NCBI GenBank assembly: GCA_009773615.1
Contig: WSYA01000025.1
Span: forward strand, 1 to 32,336
Direction: 5' to 3'
DNA length: 32,336 bases
Origin: Gallionellaceae bacterium
Lineage (GTDB): Bacteria > Pseudomonadota > Gammaproteobacteria > Burkholderiales > Gallionellaceae
Shown: positions 16,105 through 23,607 of the stretch, one piece after another
Numbering within the stretch: the first letter of the stretch is position 1
How the letters are laid out: each line of letters opens with the position of its first letter
Program-made: the position numbers and the translations under genes
Notes under the pieces: generated by a model
The model's input: only the letters and a program-made list of their open reading frames with translations
Database searches by the model: none
Told to the model about the DNA's origin: nothing

Positions 16105-16395
16105 ATGGAAAAGCATCAAGTCTTGGCAGTTGCAATCGGTGGTTTGTTGGCGTTGGGACTTGCAGGCAATGCAAGCGCTGCCGATAAGAAAATGGAAATG
16201 GAAAAGTGTTACGGCGTGGCCAAGGCAGGCATGAACGACTGCGGCAGCAAAAAATCCGGCCACTCCTGTGCCGGGCAAGCCACTAAAAACAGCGACGTAA
16301 ATGATTTCGTTGCGTTGCCAAAGGGGACTTGCAACAAGATCGCAGGCGGCACTTTGTCCGACGGCGGCGACATGATGATGAAGAAGGCAATGTAA
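16105..16395 (+). CDS. bufA1: Bufferin-type precursor peptide (DUF2282), Met-rich
   Basis: The 96-residue product has a Sec signal (about residues 1-26, ending GNASAA) and a short mature domain with four cysteines, Cys35, Cys46, Cys55 and Cys76. These sit in the DUF2282 pattern EKCYG..KAG.NDC...HSCAG...PKGTC. Proteins of this family, bufferins, are made in the cytoplasm and modified by a DUF692 enzyme with a DUF2063 partner. As I recall, some cysteines become thiooxazole rings and the product, once exported, binds copper. Both mature ends are rich in Met (KKMEMEK; GDMMMKKAM). AGAGGAG gives a strong ribosome-binding site. It heads the operon with its modifying enzymes. DUF2282 membership is firm, while copper as the metal is inferred. 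Confidence 0.88.
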   Translation: MEKHQVLAVAIGGLLALGLAGNASAADKKMEMEKCYGVAKAGMNDCGSKKSGHSCAGQATKNSDVNDFVALPKGTCNKIAGGTLSDGGDMMMKKAM

Positions 16396-16400
16396 TAACC

Positions 16401-17228
16401 ATGCCCGCAAGCAATACATTGCCGTGTGTCGCAGGTATCGGTTTGCGGGCACCTCATTACAGCGAGGTGCTGGACACTTTGCCCAAGCTGGGCTGGGTAG
16501 AAGTACACAACGAGAATTTTTTTGGCGGCGGTGCGCCGCTGCGTACCTTGCTCAAGGTGCGCGAACATTATCCCGTCAGTCTGCATGGAGTGGGCATAGG
16601 CTTGGCATCGACCCTGCCGCTCGACCCTGAGCATTTGTCCGCGCTGCATCACTTGTGCGATACCGTACAGCCCGCCGTGGTGTCTGAGCACCTGTGCTGG
16701 AATGCGGCGGAGGGGATGGTGGTCAATGATCTATTGCCGTTCCCTTATACCAGCGAGGCGCTGGCTCATGTGGCGCGGCGCGTAGAGCAAGTGCAGGAAA
16801 AACTGGGATGCCAATTGCTGGTGGAAAATCTTTCCAGCTATCTGTCTTTCTCGCACAGCGAAATGACCGAGGGCGAATTTCTCGCCGAACTGACGCGGCG
16901 CACCGGCTGCGGCATTCTGTTCGATGTGGAGAACCTGTATGTGAACGTGCGCAATCTCGGCGTGGATGCCGAAGCGTTCATCAGAGCCATTCCCGCCGAA
17001 GCGGTGAAGGAATATCACCTGGCGGGTTTCAGCGTGCGCGACGGTTGTCTGGTGGATACGCATAATCATCCCGTCTACGCCGAGGTGTGGGAGTTATACG
17101 AATACGTATTGCGGCAGATCGGGCCGCGCCCCACGCTGATCGAATGGGATAGCGATATTCCTGCTTTGCCGGTGTTGATGGGCGAAGCGGCAAAGGCGCA
17201 GCAGCGCTTGGAAAGCTGCCATGCGTGA
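16401..17228 (+). CDS. bufB: DUF692 / MNIO peptide-modifying enzyme BufB
   Basis: The 275-residue TIM-barrel protein belongs to the multinuclear non-heme iron oxidative (MNIO, DUF692) family, which oxidises cysteines in peptide precursors. Likely metal-ligand regions are visible: LHGVGIGLAS (His62), SEHLCWN (His97), LLVENLSSY (Glu142), ILFDVENLYVN (Asp175), EYHLAGF (His206), DTHNHPV (Asp219, His221, His223) and IEWDSDIP (Glu248). ATG 16401 lies five bases after the precursor stop, and a longer frame would run back into the precursor gene. The next gene overlaps by eight bases. The substrate is expected to be the upstream precursor, and possibly the second precursor at 20584. Confidence 0.93.
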   Translation: MPASNTLPCVAGIGLRAPHYSEVLDTLPKLGWVEVHNENFFGGGAPLRTLLKVREHYPVSLHGVGIGLASTLPLDPEHLSALHHLCDTVQPAVVSEHLCWNAAEGMVVNDLLPFPYTSEALAHVARRVEQVQEKLGCQLLVENLSSYLSFSHSEMTEGEFLAELTRRTGCGILFDVENLYVNVRNLGVDAEAFIRAIPAEAVKEYHLAGFSVRDGCLVDTHNHPVYAEVWELYEYVLRQIGPRPTLIEWDSDIPALPVLMGEAAKAQQRLESCHA

Positions 17229-18003
17229 ACTGAACGATGAGTTGGCCAGTTTAGCGCGCGCCATCATTCGCGGCGAGGAGACTTCATCGCGGATCGACGC
17301 GAGCTACCCGAACTATTCCGGTGCAGTCGCAATCGAGGTTTACCGCAACAATTATCGCGGCAATTTGCATGATGCTCTGGCGGGCGCGTACCCAGTCGTC
17401 AAACAGCTGGTCGGCGACGATTTTTTCCGCTTCATGGCGCGCAAATTCATCGAACAATATCCTTCGCGCAGCGCGAACCTGCATCACTACGGCATCGAGC
17501 TGGCAGACTTCGTGGTGACTTTCACGCCTGCGCAAGAATTGGTTTATCTGGCGGATGTGGCGGCGTTGGAATGGGCTTATCACGTTGCGTATTTCGTGGC
17601 GGACGAGCCGCCACTAGCGCTCGACAGGCTGGCGCAGATACCGACCGAACAGTATTCAGATTTGATCTTGCGCACCCATCCGGCCTGTCGGATGGTGTAT
17701 TCGCGTTATCCCGTCGGCGTGATTTGGCAAGCGCATCAACCCGGTGCGGACAGCGACTTTCACATCGATCTCGATAGCGGGGCATCCATTGTGCTGGTGA
17801 GTCGCGCAGAGGATATCGTTCAGGTGACTGACTTGTCGGCGGATGCGGCCGATTGGCTGAAGCGCATACAGGCGGGGAACTCGCTGGGGTTGGCGAGCAG
17901 CGCCACGCTGGAGCGTTATCCCGATTTCGATTTGCAAGCCGCGCTGCTGAAATTGGTTGCGCAAAATGTCCTGACTGATTTTGAACCCGGAGCGACGCCA
18001 TGA
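17221..18003 (+). CDS. bufC: DUF2063 partner protein BufC
   Basis: The 260-residue protein has an N-terminal DUF2063 domain (about residues 5-100). Its hallmark residues are YRNNYRGNLHDALAGAYPVV, the GDDFFRFMARKFIEQYP helix and the HHYGIELADFV segment. The C-terminal part (about 110-260) is the second domain usually seen in this group. Family members accompany DUF692 enzymes and are thought to recognise and present the precursor peptide. The start overlaps the end of bufB by eight bases and the stop overlaps the DoxX gene (ATGA), so translation is probably coupled through the whole unit. The role is inferred from the family. Confidence 0.9.
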   Translation: MRELNDELASLARAIIRGEETSSRIDASYPNYSGAVAIEVYRNNYRGNLHDALAGAYPVVKQLVGDDFFRFMARKFIEQYPSRSANLHHYGIELADFVVTFTPAQELVYLADVAALEWAYHVAYFVADEPPLALDRLAQIPTEQYSDLILRTHPACRMVYSRYPVGVIWQAHQPGADSDFHIDLDSGASIVLVSRAEDIVQVTDLSADAADWLKRIQAGNSLGLASSATLERYPDFDLQAALLKLVAQNVLTDFEPGATP

Positions 18004-18458
18004 TTTTTTTGTCACGCTGGCTAAGGCATTACTACACGGCATCACACCTGCCCGAATATCTCGCTCCACTACTCGACCTTGGGTTGAGATTGTTTCTTGC
18101 CAATGTCTTTTTCAGATCCGGGCTGACCAAAACTCAAAACTGGGACAGCACGCTGTATTTGTTCAGCGATGTTTATCAGGTGCCGTTGCTCCCGTCCGAG
18201 GTGGCGGCCTATCTGGCTACAGGTGCCGAGCTGGGTTTGCCTGTGCTGCTGGTGCTGGGGCTGTTCGGACGCTTCGCGGCAGCCGGGCTGTTCATCCTTA
18301 ATCTGGTCGCGGTCTATTCTTATTATTCGGAATTGAGCGAGGCGGGGATCAATCAGCATCTGTACTGGGGGATGTTGCTGGCGGTGTTATTGATGGTGAG
18401 CCGCGAATCTTGGTCGATAGATGCGTGGCTGGAAAAGCGCGTGCAGCAAACGGAGTAG
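18000..18458 (+). CDS. DoxX-family membrane protein of the bufferin operon
   Basis: The 152-residue protein has four probable membrane helices, and the DoxX pattern is visible (LFLANVFFRSGLTKTQNW; EVAAYLATGAELGLPVLLVLG; FAAAGLFILNLVAVYSYY). DoxX-type proteins often close bufferin-like operons, where a role in redox or electron supply has been suggested but is not settled. The start overlaps the bufC stop (ATGA). A GGTCGG/CCGGCC hairpin lies right at its end (18458-18475) but has no T run. This is a membership call only; I do not assign a reaction. Confidence 0.85.
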   Translation: MIFLSRWLRHYYTASHLPEYLAPLLDLGLRLFLANVFFRSGLTKTQNWDSTLYLFSDVYQVPLLPSEVAAYLATGAELGLPVLLVLGLFGRFAAAGLFILNLVAVYSYYSELSEAGINQHLYWGMLLAVLLMVSRESWSIDAWLEKRVQQTE

Positions 18459-18521
18459 GTCGGTTTTATCCGGCCTGACTATATAGTTAGTCCCAATTCA
18501 TCGGAGCGTATTTAATTCCCA

Positions 18522-20159
18522 ATGTATATTTTGAACAAGCTGAATCAAGTGCGCATCGGCGTTCGGCTGGCGGCGGGTTTTGCCGTGGTTTTGCTGTTTC
18601 TTGTACTGGTTGTCATGCTTGCGGTGAATCGCCTCGATCAACTGACCAGCACTACGCGTGAAGTCATCGAAGGTGATGCGGCACGCGCAACGTTGGCGCA
18701 TGCGATCAATCTGCATGCCGAAAGCAGCGCGGGGCGCTTGGCATTGCTTTTTATCCTGCAAGAAAAAGAGCAGCGTGTAGCTGTCTATCGCGAGATGGAT
18801 GGGCATAATGCGGCCATAGACGAAACCATCAAGAGCATCGCCCCGTTGCTAAGCAATCCTGATGAAACGGCGGCGCTGTCCCGCATCACCGCTCTGCGTG
18901 AGATATACCGTGAAAAATTTCAGGCTGCCGTCGAGGCGCTCGAATTGAATGACCGCGCTGCAGCAGAAAAAATCATGACTACCTCCACCCGCATCGCCTT
19001 GCAAGAATTGCTGTCCGAGGTGTCGAAACTTGCGCAAGGCCAGCAGCTTTCCATGCTGGCAAGACAGAAAGAGGCTAGCGAGGATATGGCGCGCGCCAAG
19101 TTCATCGTGATAAGCCTCGGCGTGGTGGCATTGCTGGTGAGTTTGTTGCTGGCGGTGATGCTGACCAGAGGAATTGCGGATCCTCTAGGGGCGGCCGTGC
19201 GGGTTGCGGACGAGATTGCCGGCGGAAATCTGCGCACAGACATCCCCGTAAAAGGCAGCGACGAAGTCGCCCAGTTGATGGTGCGCATGGGGTTTATGCA
19301 AACGCGTCTGCGCGAATTAATCGTCGCTATCCATGACTCTGCAGGGCAGGTCGGTCATGCAGCCAGCAGTCTGGAGCAGCCCTCCAGCGTGGTGAGCTGC
19401 GGTTCCGCTGAACAGCGCGAACTGGCGGTGAGTATCGGGCAATCGGTGGGCCACTTGATCGAGGGTATTGCACGCGTTTCGGGCAATGCCGCTGCTACGC
19501 GAGCCCACGCCGAATCGTCACGCGATATGGCAAGCAGCAGCGCCGGATTGATCGTGACCGCTGCTAGAGAAATTGCCGAAATTGCTTCAGTCGTCTCGGC
19601 TTCGGCTCATTCGGTGGACGGTATGCGCCAACGTGTCGAGCAGGTCGCAGTCACAGTGGGCGTTATCAAGGAGATTGCGGACCAGACCAATTTGCTGGCG
19701 CTCAATGCCGCCATAGAAGCTGCCCGCGCGGGCGAGAGCGGACGCGGGTTTGCCGTCGTGGCGGATGAAGTGAGGAAGCTGGCCACCCGCACCGCCGAAG
19801 CGACATTGCAGATCGACAAAGAGATCATCGCCATAGACCAGCAGACACGGCTGGCCGTAAATAACATCAATGCCGGACGCACGGGAATGGATCGCGGCAT
19901 GTTGCTCATCGAAAACATGGTGTCTCCGTTAGGCGAACTGAAGGAGGGCGCGCAAGCGTCGCTGGACAATCTTGAGGTGCTGACGAAGATTGTGGCCGAT
20001 CAGGCGCGCGAGAGCGCGGCCATATCCAAAAACGTGCAGCGCATTATTGGCATGGCGGAGAACAATTACGATTCGGCCCAGTCCGTGGCGGCAATCACTG
20101 CCGAAATGGGCACGCTTTCAATAGAACTTCAGGCTACGGTAAAAAATTTTCGTTATTAG
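18522..20159 (+). CDS. Methyl-accepting chemotaxis protein
   Basis: The 545-residue receptor has a first membrane helix at about 13-35. A periplasmic four-helix-type sensing region follows at about 36-193, predicted mostly helical. The second membrane helix is at about 194-215, a HAMP linker at 216-268 and the signalling domain at about 300-545. The conserved hairpin tip is intact ([19 protein letters not shown], then [23 protein letters not shown]). There is no C-terminal CheR-binding pentapeptide. The ligand is unknown; the sensing region has few cysteines or histidines, so direct metal sensing is not evident. Its position between the bufferin operon and the second bufferin-like gene may be chance. 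No cheA or cheW is nearby. Confidence 0.92.
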   Translation: MYILNKLNQVRIGVRLAAGFAVVLLFLVLVVMLAVNRLDQLTSTTREVIEGDAARATLAHAINLHAESSAGRLALLFILQEKEQRVAVYREMDGHNAAIDETIKSIAPLLSNPDETAALSRITALREIYREKFQAAVEALELNDRAAAEKIMTTSTRIALQELLSEVSKLAQGQQLSMLARQKEASEDMARAKFIVISLGVVALLVSLLLAVMLTRGIADPLGAAVRVADEIAGGNLRTDIPVKGSDEVAQLMVRMGFMQTRLRELIVAIHDSAGQVGHAASSLEQPSSVVSCGSAEQRELAVSIGQSVGHLIEGIARVSGNAAATRAHAESSRDMASSSAGLIVTAAREIAEIASVVSASAHSVDGMRQRVEQVAVTVGVIKEIADQTNLLALNAAIEAARAGESGRGFAVVADEVRKLATRTAEATLQIDKEIIAIDQQTRLAVNNINAGRTGMDRGMLLIENMVSPLGELKEGAQASLDNLEVLTKIVADQARESAAISKNVQRIIGMAENNYDSAQSVAAITAEMGTLSIELQATVKNFRY

Positions 20160-20177
20160 TGTCAGAAAAATATCAAT

Positions 20178-20203
20178 GTAACCATTTTGCGTGCATTTAC
20201 GAA
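20178..20203 (+). promoter_or_regulatory. Candidate ECF-sigma promoter before the tiny lipoprotein
   Basis: GTAACC at 20178-20183 and CGAA at 20200-20203 are separated by exactly 16 bases, matching the sites at 11674 and 15930. The next start codon is 86 bases downstream (20289). Confidence 0.65.
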
Positions 20204-20288
20204 TCGGTTTATGCATGTGCGTCAATTTAATACGCGCAAGCAATCCGGGCTTTTACATCGTAAATTCAGAGTAACCAAGGGAGATAAA

Positions 20289-20417
20289 ATGAAATATCAG
20301 AAACTGCTTCTCATCGTATTTGCAGCGGCGTTGCTAGGAGCATGTTCGTCAAGCAAGATGGGCAAGATGAAAATGGCGTCGCAAGAAATTCAACAGTATG
20401 TTGTGGGGGCCGCATAA
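20289..20417 (+). CDS. Tiny predicted lipoprotein, 42 residues
   Basis: MKYQKLLLIVFAAALLGAC is a complete lipoprotein signal with lipobox LLGAC and Cys19 as the lipid site. The mature peptide is only 24 residues and contains three Met within seven residues (KMGKMKMAS). AAGGGAG lies seven bases before ATG 20289; the longer upstream frame has no such site. It follows a candidate ECF promoter and precedes the second bufferin-like precursor by 166 bases, possibly in one transcript. No function is known to me. A metal- or oxidant-related envelope role is inferred only from its promoter and neighbours. Confidence 0.65.
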   Translation: MKYQKLLLIVFAAALLGACSSSKMGKMKMASQEIQQYVVGAA

Positions 20418-20583
20418 GAGAGGGAGTGCTAACCTGCTTTCGGTTACACGTTTTCTGGTCCCGGAAATCTACTTGCTGACAATAAATAGTGTTGATGGTA
20501 ACGTGTGGCTGCTATTCGTTTGGATTTTTCCGCAACCGGATGCAATGCTCATCCCCAGCTTAACCTGATAGGAGATACAGAAT

Positions 20584-20871
20584 ATGAAAGATCAGCGCAC
20601 CCTCGTTTCTGCCGCCATCACGGGTCTTCTCGCCCTCGGCATCACCACCTCTGCCGGATCTGCTTACGCGGCTGAAACTGAAAAATGTTTCGGCATCGCC
20701 AAGGCCGGGCAGAACGCTTGCAACAGCAATGCTAATAAACACTCCTGCGCCGGACATTCGGTGATCGACAATGATCCCAACGACTACGCGCCGGTTCCGA
20801 AAGGAAGTTGTTTGAAGGTCGGCGGCAAGCTGGAACCGGCAATCAAACCCGCCGCATCAGAAAAACATTAA
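20584..20871 (+). CDS. Second, stand-alone bufferin-type precursor (DUF2282)
   Basis: The 95-residue product has a Sec signal (about residues 1-30, ending SAYAA) and four cysteines at 35, 46, 55 and 76, the same positions as in the precursor at 16105. The shared pattern is EKC(F/Y)G.AKAG.N.C...HSCAG...PKG(S/T)C. Unlike that protein its mature part contains no Met and ends in a Pro/Ala/Lys tail. No DUF692 or DUF2063 gene is next to it, so modification would depend on the bufB/bufC pair 3-4 kb upstream. AGGAG precedes the ATG, and a good terminator follows. No GTAACC-type promoter lies directly before it; the nearest is at 20178, upstream of the tiny lipoprotein. Confidence 0.85.
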   Translation: MKDQRTLVSAAITGLLALGITTSAGSAYAAETEKCFGIAKAGQNACNSNANKHSCAGHSVIDNDPNDYAPVPKGSCLKVGGKLEPAIKPAASEKH

Positions 20872-20879
20872 GAAGGCAG

Positions 20880-20922
20880 AACCGGTTTGCCAGCTCTATG
20901 CGGAGCGTAAGCCGGTTTTTTT
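20880..20922 (+). terminator. Intrinsic terminator after second bufferin precursor
   Basis: AACCGG (20880-20885) pairs with CCGGTT (20912-20917), with further imperfect pairing inside, followed by a run of seven T (20916-20922). Confidence 0.75.
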
Positions 20923-20950
20923 GTAGCAGCTCGTTTTTTGAAAGTACACC

Positions 20951-22915
20951 ATGCTGCAGCGAAAGATATTTGCGGTTTTTATATTAGTGTTGGTGGTCGG
21001 CATTGCCGTGTTTGTCCAGATACTTGATCTGGGTAAATCGGTGCAAGCCGTGAATAATTCCTTTATCTCCGAAAGGCTCCCTTTGTCCCAGCGTATCGGT
21101 GAACTGCGCGGTGTCATCGCGGACGAAGAACGCCTGCTGTACGAATATTATTCATTCACCGCGACAAGTGATGTGTTCCTGACGCAGAGCGCCCAGAACA
21201 AAGCTCGTTTGGGCGAGATCGTCGCCAAACTCGAAGAGGATACAAGCTTGGGCGAGATCGTCGCCAAACTCGAAGATGATACAAGCTCGCGCACCGGAGT
21301 CGCAGAGTTGCGCACCCGATTGTCAGAGCTTGAAAAGTTGTCGGGTGAGCTATCCGGTACGCTCTCCCAAAGTTTGGTGGATTGGGATAAGGCTCGCGCG
21401 CTCCTGGCGCAGATCAAACCCAAAGTTCGGCAGATTGAAAAAGTGCTCGCCACCATCACCTCGGCCAACCAGCAGGCGGTGACCGCTCTGGGGCAAGACT
21501 CCCAGAGCGGTGTGTCAACGATGGTGCGTTGGGTCTTTGGATATTCCGGATTGATTTTCGTTGTCGCGTCTTTTGTCATCTACTATGTTTTTGAAATCAA
21601 GAAAGCGGAAAAGCGTCTTTCCTATCAGGCGTACTTCGATGCGTCGACCGGGCTGCCGAACCAGTACAGGTTGCGTGAAGAGCTGAGTCTGGCATTTGCG
21701 CAACAATGCGCCGGATCAGTGATGATGATTGTGGCTGACCGCGAACAAGAGATTCTGGAAAGTTTCGGGGCAGCCGAGACCGAGAATTGGCTGGTCAAGA
21801 TCGCGCAACGCTTGCGAGATACACTCAATAGCGAAGGTGAAAAGCTTTATCGCTTCGGTAGCAACGCGTTTGTGCTGGTGCGTTTGCCCTGTAATTTGAG
21901 CGCTGCCGAGCAGCGCGCCAGACAGCTATTGATCGAGGCGCAGCAACCGTTGCAGGTCGATGGACGTGAATTGTTTTCGACGCTGTCGATCGGGGCGGCA
22001 CTCATGCATTGCGACACCGGCAATGATACCGCCAGTATGGTGGAGGCGATGGTGCAACAGTCTGCTTCCGCCTGTAACCGGGTGCGTCGCGCGGGCGGCA
22101 ATGATTTCGCGGTCTACGATGAAGTTATGAGCCGCGCCGCTGCCAAAGTGTTGCACTTGGCGGCAGACCTGCATCACGCCGTGGAAAACAACGAACTGCG
22201 TCTGCAATACCAGCCCAAGGTGGACACAGCGACAGGACGCCTGCTCGGCATGGAAGCGCTGGTGCGCTGGATTCATCCCGTGCGCGGCATGATCTCGCCG
22301 GTTGAATTCATTCCCGTCGCCGAAGATACCGGCCTGATCGTTGCGATCGGTCGCTGGGTGTTGCGCGAAGCCTGCCGGCAAAACATGGAGTGGCAACGCT
22401 CCGGCATGCGCCCGCTGCGCGTGGCGGTCAACCTTTCCGCGCGCCAATTCCGTTCCGGCGAACTGCTGGACGAGATCGATGCCGCGCTTGCCGACACGGG
22501 GCTCCCCGTGGATTTGCTGGAGTTAGAGGTTACCGAAAGCATGGTGATGGAAGACCCGGAAAGCGTCATAAAATTGCTGGGCGCGATACATGACCGTGGC
22601 ATCCACATCTCGCTCGACGATTTCGGCACCGGGCATTCGTCGCTCGCTTATTTGAAACGCTTTCCGATAGATTGCCTGAAAGTTGACCGGGCTTTCATTA
22701 AGGACACGCCGGAGAACACGGACGACGCGGCGATTGCGCAGACCATCGTCGCCATGGCACAAGCGCTTGGCTTGTCCACCGTGGCCGAAGGCGTGGAAAC
22801 GGCGGAGCAGCTAGCACTGCTAAAGAGCATGGGTTGCGACCAGATACAAGGTTACTTCTTCAGTCGGCCCTTACCTGCGGACGACTTTCTTGCCTACTAT
22901 CGCACGCACCTCTGA
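20951..22915 (+). CDS. Membrane GGDEF(degenerate)-EAL cyclic-di-GMP phosphodiesterase
   Basis: The 654-residue protein has one helix at about 5-25, a periplasmic coiled sensor region at about 26-195, and a second helix at about 197-218. A GGDEF-like domain lies at about 225-395 and an EAL domain at about 405-650. The GGDEF signature is lost (FGSNAF at 302-307), so no cyclase activity is expected. The EAL domain looks active: Glu435-Ala-Leu in GMEALVRW, DDFGTG with Asp556-Asp557, KVDRAFI and VAEGVET. It should hydrolyse cyclic-di-GMP in response to an envelope signal. The sensor contains a nearly perfect 39-base tandem duplication. A terminator lies just before the gene, so it is transcribed separately. 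The ligand is unknown. Confidence 0.9.
   Translation: MLQRKIFAVFILVLVVGIAVFVQILDLGKSVQAVNNSFISERLPLSQRIGELRGVIADEERLLYEYYSFTATSDVFLTQSAQNKARLGEIVAKLEEDTSLGEIVAKLEDDTSSRTGVAELRTRLSELEKLSGELSGTLSQSLVDWDKARALLAQIKPKVRQIEKVLATITSANQQAVTALGQDSQSGVSTMVRWVFGYSGLIFVVASFVIYYVFEIKKAEKRLSYQAYFDASTGLPNQYRLREELSLAFAQQCAGSVMMIVADREQEILESFGAAETENWLVKIAQRLRDTLNSEGEKLYRFGSNAFVLVRLPCNLSAAEQRARQLLIEAQQPLQVDGRELFSTLSIGAALMHCDTGNDTASMVEAMVQQSASACNRVRRAGGNDFAVYDEVMSRAAAKVLHLAADLHHAVENNELRLQYQPKVDTATGRLLGMEALVRWIHPVRGMISPVEFIPVAEDTGLIVAIGRWVLREACRQNMEWQRSGMRPLRVAVNLSARQFRSGELLDEIDAALADTGLPVDLLELEVTESMVMEDPESVIKLLGAIHDRGIHISLDDFGTGHSSLAYLKRFPIDCLKVDRAFIKDTPENTDDAAIAQTIVAMAQALGLSTVAEGVETAEQLALLKSMGCDQIQGYFFSRPLPADDFLAYYRTHL
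21209..21286 (+). repeat. 39-base in-frame tandem duplication in sensor domain
   Basis: Two adjacent 39-base units (21209-21247 and 21248-21286) differ at a single base (GAGGAT versus GATGAT). Each encodes LGEIVAKLE(E/D)DTS, 13 residues. The near identity indicates a recent duplication in this lineage, or an assembly artefact. Confidence 0.9.
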
Positions 22916-22993
22916 GCGATAGTTTCAACTCAAGCCTATAAGCACAGCCATCCGTTCGTTCCGAGTAGTACGCGCAGCGGACGTATCGAGGGA

Positions 22994-23020
22994 TCAGTTG
23001 CTTTGCAACTGAGAAATTTT
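22994..23020 (+). terminator. Probable terminator after the EAL gene
   Basis: TCAGTTGC (22994-23001) pairs perfectly with GCAACTGA (23005-23012) around a TTT loop, followed by AAATTTT. The rest of the 204-base gap before acpS shows no gene. Confidence 0.5.
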
Positions 23021-23119
23021 GGTTAAAGTGAAGCGAGGTATTCTCGGCTTTTCGGACGATGTTCATGCGGGTACGATGTTATTATTCGCCATGAACTTTT
23101 TTTCGAATTCTATCCAAGC

Positions 23120-23518
23120 ATGATCTTCGGCATCGGCACTGACATTGTCGGCGTGGCGCGCATCGAAGCCGCAATTGAGCGGCATGGCGCAGCGTTCGCC
23201 GAACGCATCCTGAGTGCGCAAGAGCTTCCCGAATACACCGCACACCTCTATCCGGCAAGGTTTCTGAGCAAACGTTTCGCCGCCAAAGAAGCCCTCGCCA
23301 AGGCCGCCGGACAAGGATTGCGTCATCCTGTCAGCCTGCAACGCATCAGCGTCACCCACGACGAATTGGGTAAGCCCGCTTTTCGTTTTGACGAAATGTT
23401 GTTCGCTCACCTGAAACAACTAGGTGTAGCGCATCATCATTTGAGCATCAGCGACGAGCGCGATATGGTGGCGGCGTTTGTGGTGCTGGAGAGGGATTAC
23501 TCAATGCTGTTCACTTAA
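23120..23518 (+). CDS. acpS: Holo-[acyl-carrier-protein] synthase
   Basis: AcpS moves the 4'-phosphopantetheine arm of coenzyme A onto acyl carrier protein in the cytoplasm. The 132-residue length is normal to slightly long. The metal-binding Asp8 lies in FGIGTDIVGVARIE, and Glu57 lies in RFLSKRFAAKEALAKA. HHHLSISDERDMVAAFVVLE ends the standard fold. The last residues (RDYSMLFT) go beyond the usual end, and the final codons lie within the arm of an inverted-repeat structure. pdxJ, which usually precedes acpS, is missing: an EAL gene lies upstream. nagZ, which often follows it, is about 3 kb away. Confidence 0.95.
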   Translation: MIFGIGTDIVGVARIEAAIERHGAAFAERILSAQELPEYTAHLYPARFLSKRFAAKEALAKAAGQGLRHPVSLQRISVTHDELGKPAFRFDEMLFAHLKQLGVAHHHLSISDERDMVAAFVVLERDYSMLFT

Positions 23519-23607
23519 CCGTTCGCCCTGAGCTTGTCGAACCACCTGCTCCGCAACTAGAGTTCTTCGACAGGCTCAGGGCGAACGGAATTTTTCTAAA
23601 GTGAACA
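23508..23607. repeat. Long inverted repeat (REP/MITE-like) at the end of acpS
   Basis: The 23-base arms at 23519-23541 and 23566-23588 are inverted copies with one mismatch (core TTCGCCCTGAGCTTGTCGAA) around a 24-base loop, followed by a T5 run. Outside them, TGTTCACTT (23508-23516) and AAGTGAACA (23599-23607) are also inverted. The core resembles a repeat I know as common between genes in many proteobacteria. It probably also works as a terminator for acpS. Confidence 0.75.

Noticed and set aside
18477..18492. GACTA/TAGTC inverted repeat before the chemoreceptor gene as an operator
   Set aside because: Only five base pairs per arm, AT-rich, and expected by chance.
20418..20583. GTAACG at about 20499 and GCTAACC at about 20430 as a promoter directly before the second bufferin precursor
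   Set aside because: Neither has CGAA at 16 bases. The only exact match in the area is at 20178, before the tiny lipoprotein.
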